Shown here piece by piece: positions 16,477-25,531 of a stretch of 27,943 nt of DNA. Numbering within the stretch: position 1 is the stretch's first letter; every line of letters starts with the position of its first letter. Origin of the DNA: a virus; IMG/VR virus record IMGVR_UViG_3300037847_006725, positions 1-27,943 of that record; one strand, given 5' to 3'. The translations under genes and the position numbers were made by a program. The notes below the pieces were generated by a model. It saw only the letters and a program-made list of their open reading frames with translations. It did no database searches and had not been told where the DNA came from.

Positions 16477-19400
16477 ATGCCACAGGAAACTAATCTCAAC
16501 GTTGCTCCTTATTTTGATGATTTTGACGCAACTAAAAACTACAACAAAGTTTTATTCAAACCTGCCTATCCAATTCAGGCAAGAGAGTTAAATAGTATTC
16601 AATCTGTCTTACAGAATCAGATTGAAGCAATGGGTGATAACCTCTTCAAAGAGGGAAGTGTTGTCATCCCTGGAAATGCATCATATAAACCTAGATTTAG
16701 ATGTGTTCAGATACAATCTGAGTTTTTAGGAGTTCCAGTACGTTTATATCTTGATAGTCTTGTTGGTAAAAAGATTATTGGTAGAACATCAGGTGTTACT
16801 GCAAGAGTAGTTACATATATTACAAATCAACAGTCTGATAATGGTAATTATACACTGTATTTGAATTATGAGGATTCAAGTGATGATGGTAATTCTAGTG
16901 AAACCTTCTTTGATGATGAAATTCTTGTAACAGATACAGCATTAGCATTTGGTACTTCATTTATTGCTGCTGGTGAGGGTTTTGCAAATACAATTGTTGC
17001 AGCAGCAACAGCAACTGGAACTGCATACACTCAAAGTGCAGGTATCTTCTACCTCAGAGGCAATTTTGTAACTGTAGATGACCAAATCCTGATTTTGGAT
17101 CAATATGGAACTAATTCTACTTACAGAATTGGTTTCCAGATTGAAGAAAAGATCATCACAGCAGATGATGATCAATCTCTTTATGATAATGCTAGTGGAT
17201 TTAACAACTATACTGCTCCTGGTGCAGATAGGCTTCAAATCACTGCTACATTAGCAAAAAAGGCAATTAATAATTTTGATTCTCAGGGATTTGTTCAAAT
17301 CGCTGAAGTAAATAATGGACAACTGAAGAATGCCATCAATAATACTTCAAGATATAATGAACTTGGCAATGAATTAGCGAAAAGAACATTTGAAGAGTCA
17401 GGTCATTATTACATTAAAGAGTTACAGACAAAGATCAAGGAAAGTCTGAATAACCTTGAAGGAAATAGAGGTATTTACAGAGAAGATCAACTTACTCAAA
17501 GAGGAAATGTCCCCTCTGATGATCAAATGATCTATCAGGTATCACCTGGTAAAGCATATGTAAGAGGTTTTGAGACTGAAATTAAGTCCCCACAGTTTAT
17601 TGATGTTCCAAAACCAAGAACTGCCAGAAACATGGGCAGCACTGGTGTAAGTTTTGATTTTGCACCAACATTAAAGGTTAATAGAGTAACTGGTAACGCT
17701 CCAATTGGATTTAACACCACAAATACTCTTTCTTTGAGAGATCAAAGAGTTGGAGCAGATGTATTTGTAACTCCTGGTGCAGAAATTGGTAAAGCAAGAA
17801 TTTATGATTTTGCATTAGAATCAGGATCATATGATGTAGCAAATTCAAATCTAAATCAATGGGATCTCTCAGTTTTTGATATTGAGTTTAAGGCTACAGT
17901 AGAATTTAATGTTGATGCTACTCTTACCAAGTCTTCATTTGTTGAAGGAACTCAAAGTGGTGCTACTGGATTTTCTGCTGGCAATAGCACTGGCACCTCA
18001 CATGATCTATTTAATGTAAGAGGTGAATTTATAAGGGGTGAATCTGTCATTCTTAATGGTGACCCAGATACAGCAAGATTCCTTACCAATTATAGACAAT
18101 ATTCTCTTGCTGATGTTAAATCAGTACAAGCAGTTGTTGGAACAGCAAACACCTTTACTGCTGATGTTATTCAAAGTCCAATTCTGACTTTTGAAAATGC
18201 AAATATCACTGGCGCAAGTGCAGGTGTTTCAACTGTTTCAAGTCCATCAAATGGTGGAAAAACATTAGTTGGTGTGGTCACAACTGGTAATTTAATTACC
18301 TATGAGAGACCAGGACTGACTGATATTTCTATGGGAAGAGTTGTTTCTGTAGCATCAACAAATTTTGAAATTGAAGCAGTTACTACAGTTAATGGTGTTG
18401 TTGATGGTGCTCTTCCAACAACTAATTTTGATGCCAATGATCTGAGAGTTGTAACAACAAAACTCACCAATTCATCTAATAGTGGAAATGATGCTGGAAA
18501 GAGATCACTGTATTCTGTAATTCCAAACAGCAATGTCAAGTCAGTTAATCTGAATAATTCAAATATTACTTTAAGAGTTAAAAAGATTGTAAATATCAGC
18601 AATGCTGGTGAGACAGGCGCAATTAGTGTTGATGATGTTGATAATCAGACTTGGCTTTCCTTTGATGAAGAAAGATACTCTCTTCAAAGTGATGATGGAA
18701 CAACTCAAGTTCTGACAAATGACAAATTATCATTCAATACTGCAAGAACAGAATTAACCATTCAAGGATTGACTGGATCTGGACCAGCAGTTTTAGTTGG
18801 AACTGTTCTACAGAGTAAAGTTACTTCAAAGATAAAGAGAAAGAACATTGTCACTAAGATTACTGTTGACAAATCTATTGACCCAACTTCAGGAATTGAT
18901 GCAGTTGGATTTGCAGGAACAACTTTAAATGATGGTCTTGAATTTGGCACCTTCCCATTTGGAACAAGAGTACAAGATAACACAATCTCTCTGAATAGAC
19001 CTGATGCATACACTGTTCATGGAGTTTATGAATCAATTGACGTAAATGATCCTAGTAGTCCATCCTTAACTATCACAAATGCAACTGGTCCAAGTGCAAA
19101 TACAGATGACTTGTCAGTTGGAGAAGTTTTAATTGGTAACTTGAGTAGTGCAAAGGCAATATTCCTTGAGAAGATTTCTTCATCTAGAATTGCATTTGCT
19201 TATGTGAATAACAAAACCTTCCAGAATGGTGAAATTATTAATTTCAGAACATCTGGAGTACAAGCAAACGCTTCTGAAATAGATCTTGGTTCACCAAATA
19301 TCACAAAATCATTTGAATTTGACAATGGTCAGAGAAGTGACATCTATGATATTTCAAGAATTATAAGAAAGGCTGGTGCTCATACACCAACCAAAAAACT

Positions 19401-22400
19401 TTTGATTTACTATGGTTATCTTGATTATGATCCAGCTGACACTGGTGATATTACAACAGCAAACTCATATCAGAACTGTAACTATTCCACAGAAGTACAA
19501 CTTACAAATGGATTTAGAAACACTGATATTATTGACCTGAGACCAAGAGTCTCTGCTTATACAGTTGCTTCTGGAGCAAACTCACCATTTGAATTTGATG
19601 GTAGAACATTTGACAATAGTAATCATAGCACTAAGCATGTATTTTCAAGTGATGAAAGTTCAATCTACTCATATGAATACTATCTTGGTAGAGCAGATAG
19701 AATTTATCTGACAAGAAATGGTGACATTCAGGTAACTCTTGGTGCTCCTTCAGATAGACCAGAACTTCCTGATGTTCTTCCAGGTGCTTTAAACATTGCT
19801 AATGTATTCAATCCACCATACCTCTACAATGTAAGAGATTCAAGGATTAAATTTGTTGAGCATAAGAGATATCAGATGAATGATATCGCAAAACTTGAGA
19901 AGAGAATTAAGAACCTTGAATACTATACTTCACTGAATCTCCTTGAGCAAAATACACTCAATACTTTTGTCTCAGACGCAAATGGATTAAACAGATTTAA
20001 ATCTGGTATTTTTATTGATAACTTCTCATCCTATACACCACAAGATGTTACCATTGGTGTCAGAAACAGTATTGACCCAGTAGAAAAGATTTTAAGACCT
20101 GCACACTACTCAACTGCTGTCAATCTGCAGGTTGGTAGTGCTGCCATTCCTGGAATTGGAACTGTTACAACACCAGATACAGATTCAAGATTTACATCTC
20201 TCTCAGGTCAAAATGTTAGAAGAACTGGTAATGTAATTAGTTTGAATTTTACTGAAGTTGCTGAAATCTCACAACCTTATGCTACTAGAGTTGAGAATGT
20301 AACTCCATTCCTGATTGATTTCTATGAAGGAAGTATTGCTCTCAACCCAACCACTGATGTTTGGGTAAGTACACTTCCACCTGAAACAAATGATGTGGTT
20401 ATTGAGGGTAACTTTGAATCAGTTGCTCAAGCACTTCAGGCAGAATTCACAGAGGGTGATGATGGTCTTAGAAGTGGTGTAGCACCAACATTATGGAATT
20501 CTTGGGAGACAACTGGAATTAATCTTGATCTTTCTGGAACAACTCAGACTGAGACATTTAATGCTGCTTCTAGAAGAACTGGAAGAACAACAGGTGATCT
20601 TGGACTTGGTGGATTCAATGCCAACCTCTCAACTATTAATTCAACCACCATTGATGGAACAATTAATATTGAGCAAAACAGAACAGGTGTTCAACAGACT
20701 GTAAATGAAGTTCTTACAGAAGCAGCATCACTTGGTACAAGGATTGTAAACAGATCCATCTCCAACTTCATGAGGGAGAGAAATATTGAGTTTACTGGCA
20801 CTAGACTGAAGCCAAACACTCAGGTATTCTCATTCTTTGATAATGTAAACGTAACTCAAAGATGTACTCCTAAACTTATTCAAATTGCCATGAACACTGG
20901 AACATTCCAGGTTGGTGAGGAAGTTGTTGGATCAATCTCTGGAGTAGATGGTGCTTCAATTAGATTTAGAGTTGCTACTGCTAACCATAAGTATGGTCCA
21001 TATAACAATCCAACTGATTTCTATGATAGCAATCCCTATCTGAGAAACAATGCCATGCCCTCAGTTTACTCTGCTGAGAGCACAGTTTTGAATGTTGACA
21101 CTGCAAGTCTTGCATCAGAAGAAAGTCCTACATTTAGAGGTCATGTTGTTAATACAATGATCCTTAGAGGTCAAACAAGTGGTGCTGAAGCAACTGTAAC
21201 CAATGTAAATCTTATCACAGATAGAGTTGGTACAATACAGGGTTGCTTCAATGTTCCAGGTGAGGGAGATTTTTCAGAACAAACATTCAACACTGGAAGA
21301 AATGTATTCAGGTTGACAAGTAGCGGTATTAATAGTCAGGTTGAAGGCACAACTACTACATCAGCAGAAGAAGTCTTCTATTCTCAGGGTGATATTGATA
21401 CAACTGAAGAAGTAACACTCTCACTTAGAAATGCAAGAGTAACTACAGTAGAAGTAGAAGCAGAGCAGCAAACAGTTGAATCTGATGTAAACTTTGACAT
21501 CATCAATAGCAGGACATTAAGACCTACACCTCCCCCTCCACCACCACCAAGACCACCTAGAAGAGGTGACCCACTTGCACAGACCTTTAAGATTGATGCT
21601 AAGAATGGTATCTATGCATCTAAGGTAGATCTGTTCTTCCAGACAAAAGATGATACTCTGCCTGTTACTGTTCAGATTAGAGAAACTACATTAGGAACAC
21701 CAAACCAGACAATTCTTGGATATTCTGAGGTAACTCTGAATCCTGATGATGTTAATATATCTGAAGATGGTACAGTAGCAACAGAATTTAGATTTGAATC
21801 ACCAGTATATCTCAAACCTGGTGTTGATTATGCTCTGGTTGTTATGGCAAGTGTCACAACCTATAACCTGTGGATTTCAAGACTTGGTGAAGCAGATGTA
21901 ACAACTCTTGCAACAGAGTCTGGAAGAGTTCTGGTTACTGAGCAACCATTGTTGGGTTCATTGTTCAAGTCACAAAACTCACGTATTTGGACTCCAAGTC
22001 AATATGAAGATATGAAGTTTGTTCTTCATAGATGTGACTTTGTTGGATCTGGCAATATTCAGTTCTACAACCCAGATCTTGATGAAAAGAATGAGGCAAT
22101 TGCACCTGGTTCTGTTATTGCTGAATCAAGACAAATCAGTGTTGGTATTGGAACAACAGTTAATCAGACAGGTGTCACTGACACTCTTGTTGTTGGCAAT
22201 AGAGTTATTCAGAAAAACACTGGAGCATTTGGTTACCTCAAACAGTTCTCTGGTATTGCCACTGGACCAATGCAAATAACTGCTGCAGGTATTGGATTTA
22301 CTCCTTCTGCAGGAACATTAACTTATGCTGGTGTTGCATTGACATCAGTGACTGGAAGAGGACGTGATGCAACTGCTGACATCACTATTCAAGATGGTAT

Positions 22401-24042
22401 TGCAATTGGTGCAACTATTAATGCTGGTGGTAGTGATTATGTTGTTGGTGATATTGTTTCACCTATTGTTATTGGATCAAAAGAACTTGGTGGTGGTGCA
22501 AGATTTACTGTTGGTATTATCACTGCATCAGATGCACTACTTTTGAAAAATGTTCAGGGAGAATTCAGCACAAATGCTAATGACTACCTTGAGTATGATT
22601 CAACTGCTGGCACAAGACTGTCACTTAATGCTGGTGTTGGTGGTTCAGTTGTTCCAACCACATCAGTTGTCATTACAGATGGTCTTCACTTGAAGATTAG
22701 ACAGAGAAATCATGGAATGTACTCTACCACAAATAAAGTTAGAGTAAGACAAGTGACAGGAAGTGGAAGACCTACAAGTCTTCTGACAAATGTCACAAGA
22801 GACGCTACTGCAAACATTGCTATTGCAAATACAACTGGATTTGATACTTTTGAAAATGTAGGTGTATCAAACACCAATCCAGGATATGTTCAGATTGGAG
22901 ATGAAATCCTCAAATATGAGGGAATCACCTCTGGTTCAGGTGTAACTGGAACATTGACTGGAATTGGTAGAGCAGTTGATAGTGTTGCTTCCTCTCATGC
23001 AACTAATGACCTTGTTACTAAGTATGAGTTCAATAATGTATCACTTAGAAGAATCAACACAGTTCACAACCTGGTTGATGTAACTAAACCAGAACCACTT
23101 GCAATTGATCACTACCATATTAAACTTAATATGGCAGAGAATGGAACTGATAGAACTGGTATTGGTACATTCAGACCAGTTACAAACTATCTGACTGATG
23201 GACACACAAATATTCAAACTGCAAAAGGAACATATAACATTCCTTATTCAGTAATTGTTCCTGACATTACATCAACTGCACCTGAGGGTGCATATATCCT
23301 TGCTTCTGCAAGATCCATCTCTGAAACTTCTGTTGATGGTACTGAAGTTGCATATATTGATCAAGGGTTCCAAGATATTCAATTCAATAAGAAGAATTAC
23401 TTTGAAACTCAGAGAATGGTTGCTTCTGAAATAAACCAAGAGGAAATGCTGGATGAACTCCCTGGCAACAAGTCATTCACTCTCAATCTTGATCTTCTTA
23501 CCTATGATGCAAGAATCTCTCCAATGATTGATTTGAATCACTCCTCTGTTGTATTTGTGTCCAACAGAGTTGATGGTCCAATCACTGACTTTGCCACTGA
23601 TCCAAGAGTTGTTGGAATTCCACAGGATCCTAACAGCATGATTTACGTGACAAAGCAAGTTACACTTGAGAATCCTGCTACATCACTGAAAGTGTTCATT
23701 GATGCCTTCATTGCAAATACAAGTGATGTAAGAATGTTCTATGCACTTGATCAAGATGTAAGTGCAAATGAAACTAAGTTCAAACCATTCCCTGGTACTG
23801 ATAACATTGACCCATATGGTCAAGTTATTAATCCAACCAGATCAAATGGTACACCTGATGAGAAGAAGGAGAAGTCTGATAAGTTGACTCAGACACCTGC
23901 TATCAATGACTTTACTGAATATAAATTCACCATGGACAACCTTCCTCCATTCAAGTCATTCAGACTCAAACTGATTGGAACATCTGTAAACCAAGCAGTG
24001 GTTCCACAATTTAGAAACCTTAGAGCAATTGCATTGGCATGA
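16477..24042 (+). CDS. DUF4815 giant virion structural protein
   Basis: The protein has 2521 residues. The N-terminus is a clear DUF4815 domain: PYFDDFDATKNYNKVLFKPA, then PIQARELNSIQSVLQNQIEA and GDNLFKEGSVV, within residues 10-65. A later helix-rich stretch (about residues 1135-1165) holds HKRYQMNDIAKLEKRIKNLE. Residues 1682-1696 form a Pro/Arg linker with seven consecutive prolines (1685-1691), followed by GDPLAQTF. That begins a conserved beta domain (about 1697-1820, to WISRLGE) known from many marine T4-like phage tail proteins. Further on are a GSDY-type repeat, an IGDEILKY...G-GRA module and a C-terminal beta domain ending in RNLRAIALA. It occupies the position of T4 gp9-gp12, so a role at the baseplate periphery or as a fibre or fibre anchor is likely but unproven. 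The ATG lies six bases after gp8. Confidence 0.85.
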   Translation: MPQETNLNVAPYFDDFDATKNYNKVLFKPAYPIQARELNSIQSVLQNQIEAMGDNLFKEGSVVIPGNASYKPRFRCVQIQSEFLGVPVRLYLDSLVGKKIIGRTSGVTARVVTYITNQQSDNGNYTLYLNYEDSSDDGNSSETFFDDEILVTDTALAFGTSFIAAGEGFANTIVAAATATGTAYTQSAGIFYLRGNFVTVDDQILILDQYGTNSTYRIGFQIEEKIITADDDQSLYDNASGFNNYTAPGADRLQITATLAKKAINNFDSQGFVQIAEVNNGQLKNAINNTSRYNELGNELAKRTFEESGHYYIKELQTKIKESLNNLEGNRGIYREDQLTQRGNVPSDDQMIYQVSPGKAYVRGFETEIKSPQFIDVPKPRTARNMGSTGVSFDFAPTLKVNRVTGNAPIGFNTTNTLSLRDQRVGADVFVTPGAEIGKARIYDFALESGSYDVANSNLNQWDLSVFDIEFKATVEFNVDATLTKSSFVEGTQSGATGFSAGNSTGTSHDLFNVRGEFIRGESVILNGDPDTARFLTNYRQYSLADVKSVQAVVGTANTFTADVIQSPILTFENANITGASAGVSTVSSPSNGGKTLVGVVTTGNLITYERPGLTDISMGRVVSVASTNFEIEAVTTVNGVVDGALPTTNFDANDLRVVTTKLTNSSNSGNDAGKRSLYSVIPNSNVKSVNLNNSNITLRVKKIVNISNAGETGAISVDDVDNQTWLSFDEERYSLQSDDGTTQVLTNDKLSFNTARTELTIQGLTGSGPAVLVGTVLQSKVTSKIKRKNIVTKITVDKSIDPTSGIDAVGFAGTTLNDGLEFGTFPFGTRVQDNTISLNRPDAYTVHGVYESIDVNDPSSPSLTITNATGPSANTDDLSVGEVLIGNLSSAKAIFLEKISSSRIAFAYVNNKTFQNGEIINFRTSGVQANASEIDLGSPNITKSFEFDNGQRSDIYDISRIIRKAGAHTPTKKLLIYYGYLDYDPADTGDITTANSYQNCNYSTEVQLTNGFRNTDIIDLRPRVSAYTVASGANSPFEFDGRTFDNSNHSTKHVFSSDESSIYSYEYYLGRADRIYLTRNGDIQVTLGAPSDRPELPDVLPGALNIANVFNPPYLYNVRDSRIKFVEHKRYQMNDIAKLEKRIKNLEYYTSLNLLEQNTLNTFVSDANGLNRFKSGIFIDNFSSYTPQDVTIGVRNSIDPVEKILRPAHYSTAVNLQVGSAAIPGIGTVTTPDTDSRFTSLSGQNVRRTGNVISLNFTEVAEISQPYATRVENVTPFLIDFYEGSIALNPTTDVWVSTLPPETNDVVIEGNFESVAQALQAEFTEGDDGLRSGVAPTLWNSWETTGINLDLSGTTQTETFNAASRRTGRTTGDLGLGGFNANLSTINSTTIDGTINIEQNRTGVQQTVNEVLTEAASLGTRIVNRSISNFMRERNIEFTGTRLKPNTQVFSFFDNVNVTQRCTPKLIQIAMNTGTFQVGEEVVGSISGVDGASIRFRVATANHKYGPYNNPTDFYDSNPYLRNNAMPSVYSAESTVLNVDTASLASEESPTFRGHVVNTMILRGQTSGAEATVTNVNLITDRVGTIQGCFNVPGEGDFSEQTFNTGRNVFRLTSSGINSQVEGTTTTSAEEVFYSQGDIDTTEEVTLSLRNARVTTVEVEAEQQTVESDVNFDIINSRTLRPTPPPPPPPRPPRRGDPLAQTFKIDAKNGIYASKVDLFFQTKDDTLPVTVQIRETTLGTPNQTILGYSEVTLNPDDVNISEDGTVATEFRFESPVYLKPGVDYALVVMASVTTYNLWISRLGEADVTTLATESGRVLVTEQPLLGSLFKSQNSRIWTPSQYEDMKFVLHRCDFVGSGNIQFYNPDLDEKNEAIAPGSVIAESRQISVGIGTTVNQTGVTDTLVVGNRVIQKNTGAFGYLKQFSGIATGPMQITAAGIGFTPSAGTLTYAGVALTSVTGRGRDATADITIQDGIAIGATINAGGSDYVVGDIVSPIVIGSKELGGGARFTVGIITASDALLLKNVQGEFSTNANDYLEYDSTAGTRLSLNAGVGGSVVPTTSVVITDGLHLKIRQRNHGMYSTTNKVRVRQVTGSGRPTSLLTNVTRDATANIAIANTTGFDTFENVGVSNTNPGYVQIGDEILKYEGITSGSGVTGTLTGIGRAVDSVASSHATNDLVTKYEFNNVSLRRINTVHNLVDVTKPEPLAIDHYHIKLNMAENGTDRTGIGTFRPVTNYLTDGHTNIQTAKGTYNIPYSVIVPDITSTAPEGAYILASARSISETSVDGTEVAYIDQGFQDIQFNKKNYFETQRMVASEINQEEMLDELPGNKSFTLNLDLLTYDARISPMIDLNHSSVVFVSNRVDGPITDFATDPRVVGIPQDPNSMIYVTKQVTLENPATSLKVFIDAFIANTSDVRMFYALDQDVSANETKFKPFPGTDNIDPYGQVINPTRSNGTPDEKKEKSDKLTQTPAINDFTEYKFTMDNLPPFKSFRLKLIGTSVNQAVVPQFRNLRAIALA
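21520..21564 (+). other. Polyproline/arginine hinge in the DUF4815 protein
   Basis: Codons 1682-1696 read RPTPPPPPPPRPPRR, immediately before the GDPLAQTF domain. Such a run cannot form regular sheet or helix. It probably acts as a stiff spacer between the N-terminal half and the C-terminal beta domains. The DNA mixes CCT, CCC and CCA codons, so it is not a simple slippage tract. Confidence 0.7.
22355..22475 (+). repeat. GSGY-type beta module in the DUF4815 protein
   Basis: One unit, GATINAGGSDYVVGDIV, is preceded by a strand rich in Ala/Thr/Ile. It follows the same hydrophobic-G-G-S-x-Y spacing as the copies in the gp7-like giant and gp14. Confidence 0.5.
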
Positions 24043-24260
24043 GTTACATACCTGTTGAGGGCAATAAAAATTTGTCCAGAGATGGCAAAAATAATGCCAT
24101 CATTAATACAAATAAAAATGAATTTCATGCATACATAAAAAATAGGGAGAAACTTAAATCTAATACAGATAGAGTTGACTCCCTTGAGAAAAAAGTTGAT
24201 GATTTGAAAGGTGATCTAGATGAAATCAAATCAATGTTAAAAGCAGTAATCAATGGCTAA
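24039..24260 (+). CDS. Small coiled-coil protein of unknown function
   Basis: This 73-residue protein is highly polar and Lys/Asn/Asp-rich. The last ~35 residues form a heptad pattern (RVDSLEKKVDDLKGDLDEIK, then SMLKAV) typical of a short oligomerising coiled coil. The start overlaps the stop of the DUF4815 gene as ATGA, and the end overlaps the start of the next gene by eight bases, so expression is probably coupled to both. Its position between the large virion genes suggests a small structural or chaperone-like accessory, perhaps a trimeric whisker-like or fibre-linking piece. That is inference only; I recognise no family. Confidence 0.75.
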   Translation: MSYIPVEGNKNLSRDGKNNAIINTNKNEFHAYIKNREKLKSNTDRVDSLEKKVDDLKGDLDEIKSMLKAVING

Positions 24261-24639
24261 CAACACTATCACCTTTAATCCAGATTCTAATGCTGCGTAT
24301 GGTGTAAACCTTACAATATTAGAAGGTGCTGATTTCAAATCTACATTCAAAGTAAAAAAGGAGAATAAATCTTCCTTTGATTTGAGTGGTTATGCAATTC
24401 ATGCAAAGATGAAGAAGAGTGTTGCTATTGGAGCATCAGATGGTGGTATTCAAGGATTTACTGCTGGTATAACAAGTGCTGCTGCTGGTGAATTTAATAT
24501 TTCTCTTACAGACACTATCACAAAAGACTTGAAACCAGGGAGATATTATTATGATATCAATGTTGTTAGTTCAGCATCAACAGTTTATAAGATGGTGTCT
24601 GGAAATGTAGTAGTAGAAGGGGGTCTCCCAGTCTCCTAA
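24253..24639 (+). CDS. Small beta-sandwich virion protein (BppU-N-like pattern)
   Basis: The protein has 128 residues. The order of motifs, ILEGADFKSTFKVKKENKSS, then FDLSGYAIHAKMKKS, GEFNISLTDTITKDLKPGRYYYDI and a final VSGNVVVEGG strand, follows a pattern common in small phage virion proteins: 'G-D-F..F.V....DL.GY...A.I', then 'G...L.L....T..L.PG.Y.YD'. BppU N-terminal domains of Siphoviridae baseplates follow a similar pattern. I infer a single beta-sandwich that decorates or adapts another virion part. It has no signal peptide. It overlaps the coiled-coil gene by eight bases and ends 24 bases before gp13. Assignment to a virion is by neighbourhood and pattern, not by a known homologue. 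Confidence 0.75.
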   Translation: MANNTITFNPDSNAAYGVNLTILEGADFKSTFKVKKENKSSFDLSGYAIHAKMKKSVAIGASDGGIQGFTAGITSAAAGEFNISLTDTITKDLKPGRYYYDINVVSSASTVYKMVSGNVVVEGGLPVS

Positions 24640-24640
24640 A

Positions 24641-24648
24641 TATAAAAA
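24641..24648 (+). promoter_or_regulatory. Possible weaker late promoter upstream of gp13
   Basis: TATAAAAA begins two bases after the preceding stop and differs from the T4 late element TATAAATA at one base. It overlaps the start of an AAAGGA sequence at 24647-24652, which is the best Shine-Dalgarno candidate in the window, 11 bases before the gp13 ATG. If the promoter were used, the AAAGGA would lie at or upstream of the RNA start, so the two readings partly exclude each other. Confidence 0.35.
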
Positions 24649-24663
24649 AGGATATAGTGTATA

Positions 24664-25527
24664 ATGGCACAACCTTCTTCAAGACAAGAACTTATAGATT
24701 ATTGCTTAAGACAGTTAGGTGCCCCTGTCTTAGAAATTAATGTCGCTGAAGAACAACTTCAAGACTTGATGGATGATGCCATTCAACATTTTCAAGAAAG
24801 GCATTATGATGGTGTTGAAAAGACATTTTTAAAATATCAAATTACTGAAAAAGATGTTGAAAGGGGTAAGGCAAGACCTCCAGGAGCAAAAAGTGCTACC
24901 ACGCAAACTGGAATTACATCAACTACAGTAAATACCACAGTTGGTGGTGATTCTACAAACTTTGCTTACTATGAGAACAGCAATTATATTCAGATTCCAC
25001 CACAAGTAATAGGTATTGAAAAGATATTTAAGTATGATGATGCTCAGGCAGCAAGTAGTTCCAATATGTTCAGTTTCAAGTACCAACTGTTCTTGAATGA
25101 CATTTACTACTTTGGAAGCACTGACTTGTTATCATATCAAATGTCAATGAGTTATCTGGAGACAATGGATTATCTCCTGAATACTCATAAGAGAATTAGA
25201 TTTAATATTAGACAAGATAGAATGTATCTTGATGTTGATTGGGATAATTTAAAGGAAGATGAGTTTATCATTCTTGAATGCTACAGAGCACTGAATCCTA
25301 ATGACTATACAAGAGTGTATAATGATCCATTCTTGAAGAGATATTTAACTGCTCTTATTAAGAGACAATGGGGTCAAAACCTTATCAAATTCACTGGTGT
25401 AAAACTACCTGGAGGTGTTGAGTTTAATGGAAGGCAACTCTTTGATGATGGTCAAAGAGAACTTGATGAAATCAAGGTTGAAATGCTAAGTAAGTATGAG
25501 TTACCACCAATGGATATGATAGGTTGA
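24664..25527 (+). CDS. 13: gp13-like neck protein
   Basis: The protein has 287 residues (T4 gp13 has 309). The N-terminal block ELIDYCLRQLGAPVLEINVA, then EEQLQDLMDDAIQHFQERHYDG, matches the gp13 family pattern (R-R-L-G-A-P-x-I-x-V-E-L, then D-x-x-x-x-A, then Y/F-x-x-x-H-x-D-G). The C-terminal block KRYLTALIKRQWGQNLIKF, then LPGGVEFNGRQL, and a final LPPMD match the family end. In T4, gp13 and gp14 seal the DNA-filled head and provide the docking site for the tail. An AAAGGA sequence 11 bases upstream supports the start at 24664. The gp14 start follows four bases after the stop. Confidence 0.92.
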   Translation: MAQPSSRQELIDYCLRQLGAPVLEINVAEEQLQDLMDDAIQHFQERHYDGVEKTFLKYQITEKDVERGKARPPGAKSATTQTGITSTTVNTTVGGDSTNFAYYENSNYIQIPPQVIGIEKIFKYDDAQAASSSNMFSFKYQLFLNDIYYFGSTDLLSYQMSMSYLETMDYLLNTHKRIRFNIRQDRMYLDVDWDNLKEDEFIILECYRALNPNDYTRVYNDPFLKRYLTALIKRQWGQNLIKFTGVKLPGGVEFNGRQLFDDGQRELDEIKVEMLSKYELPPMDMIG

Positions 25528-25531
25528 TGTT

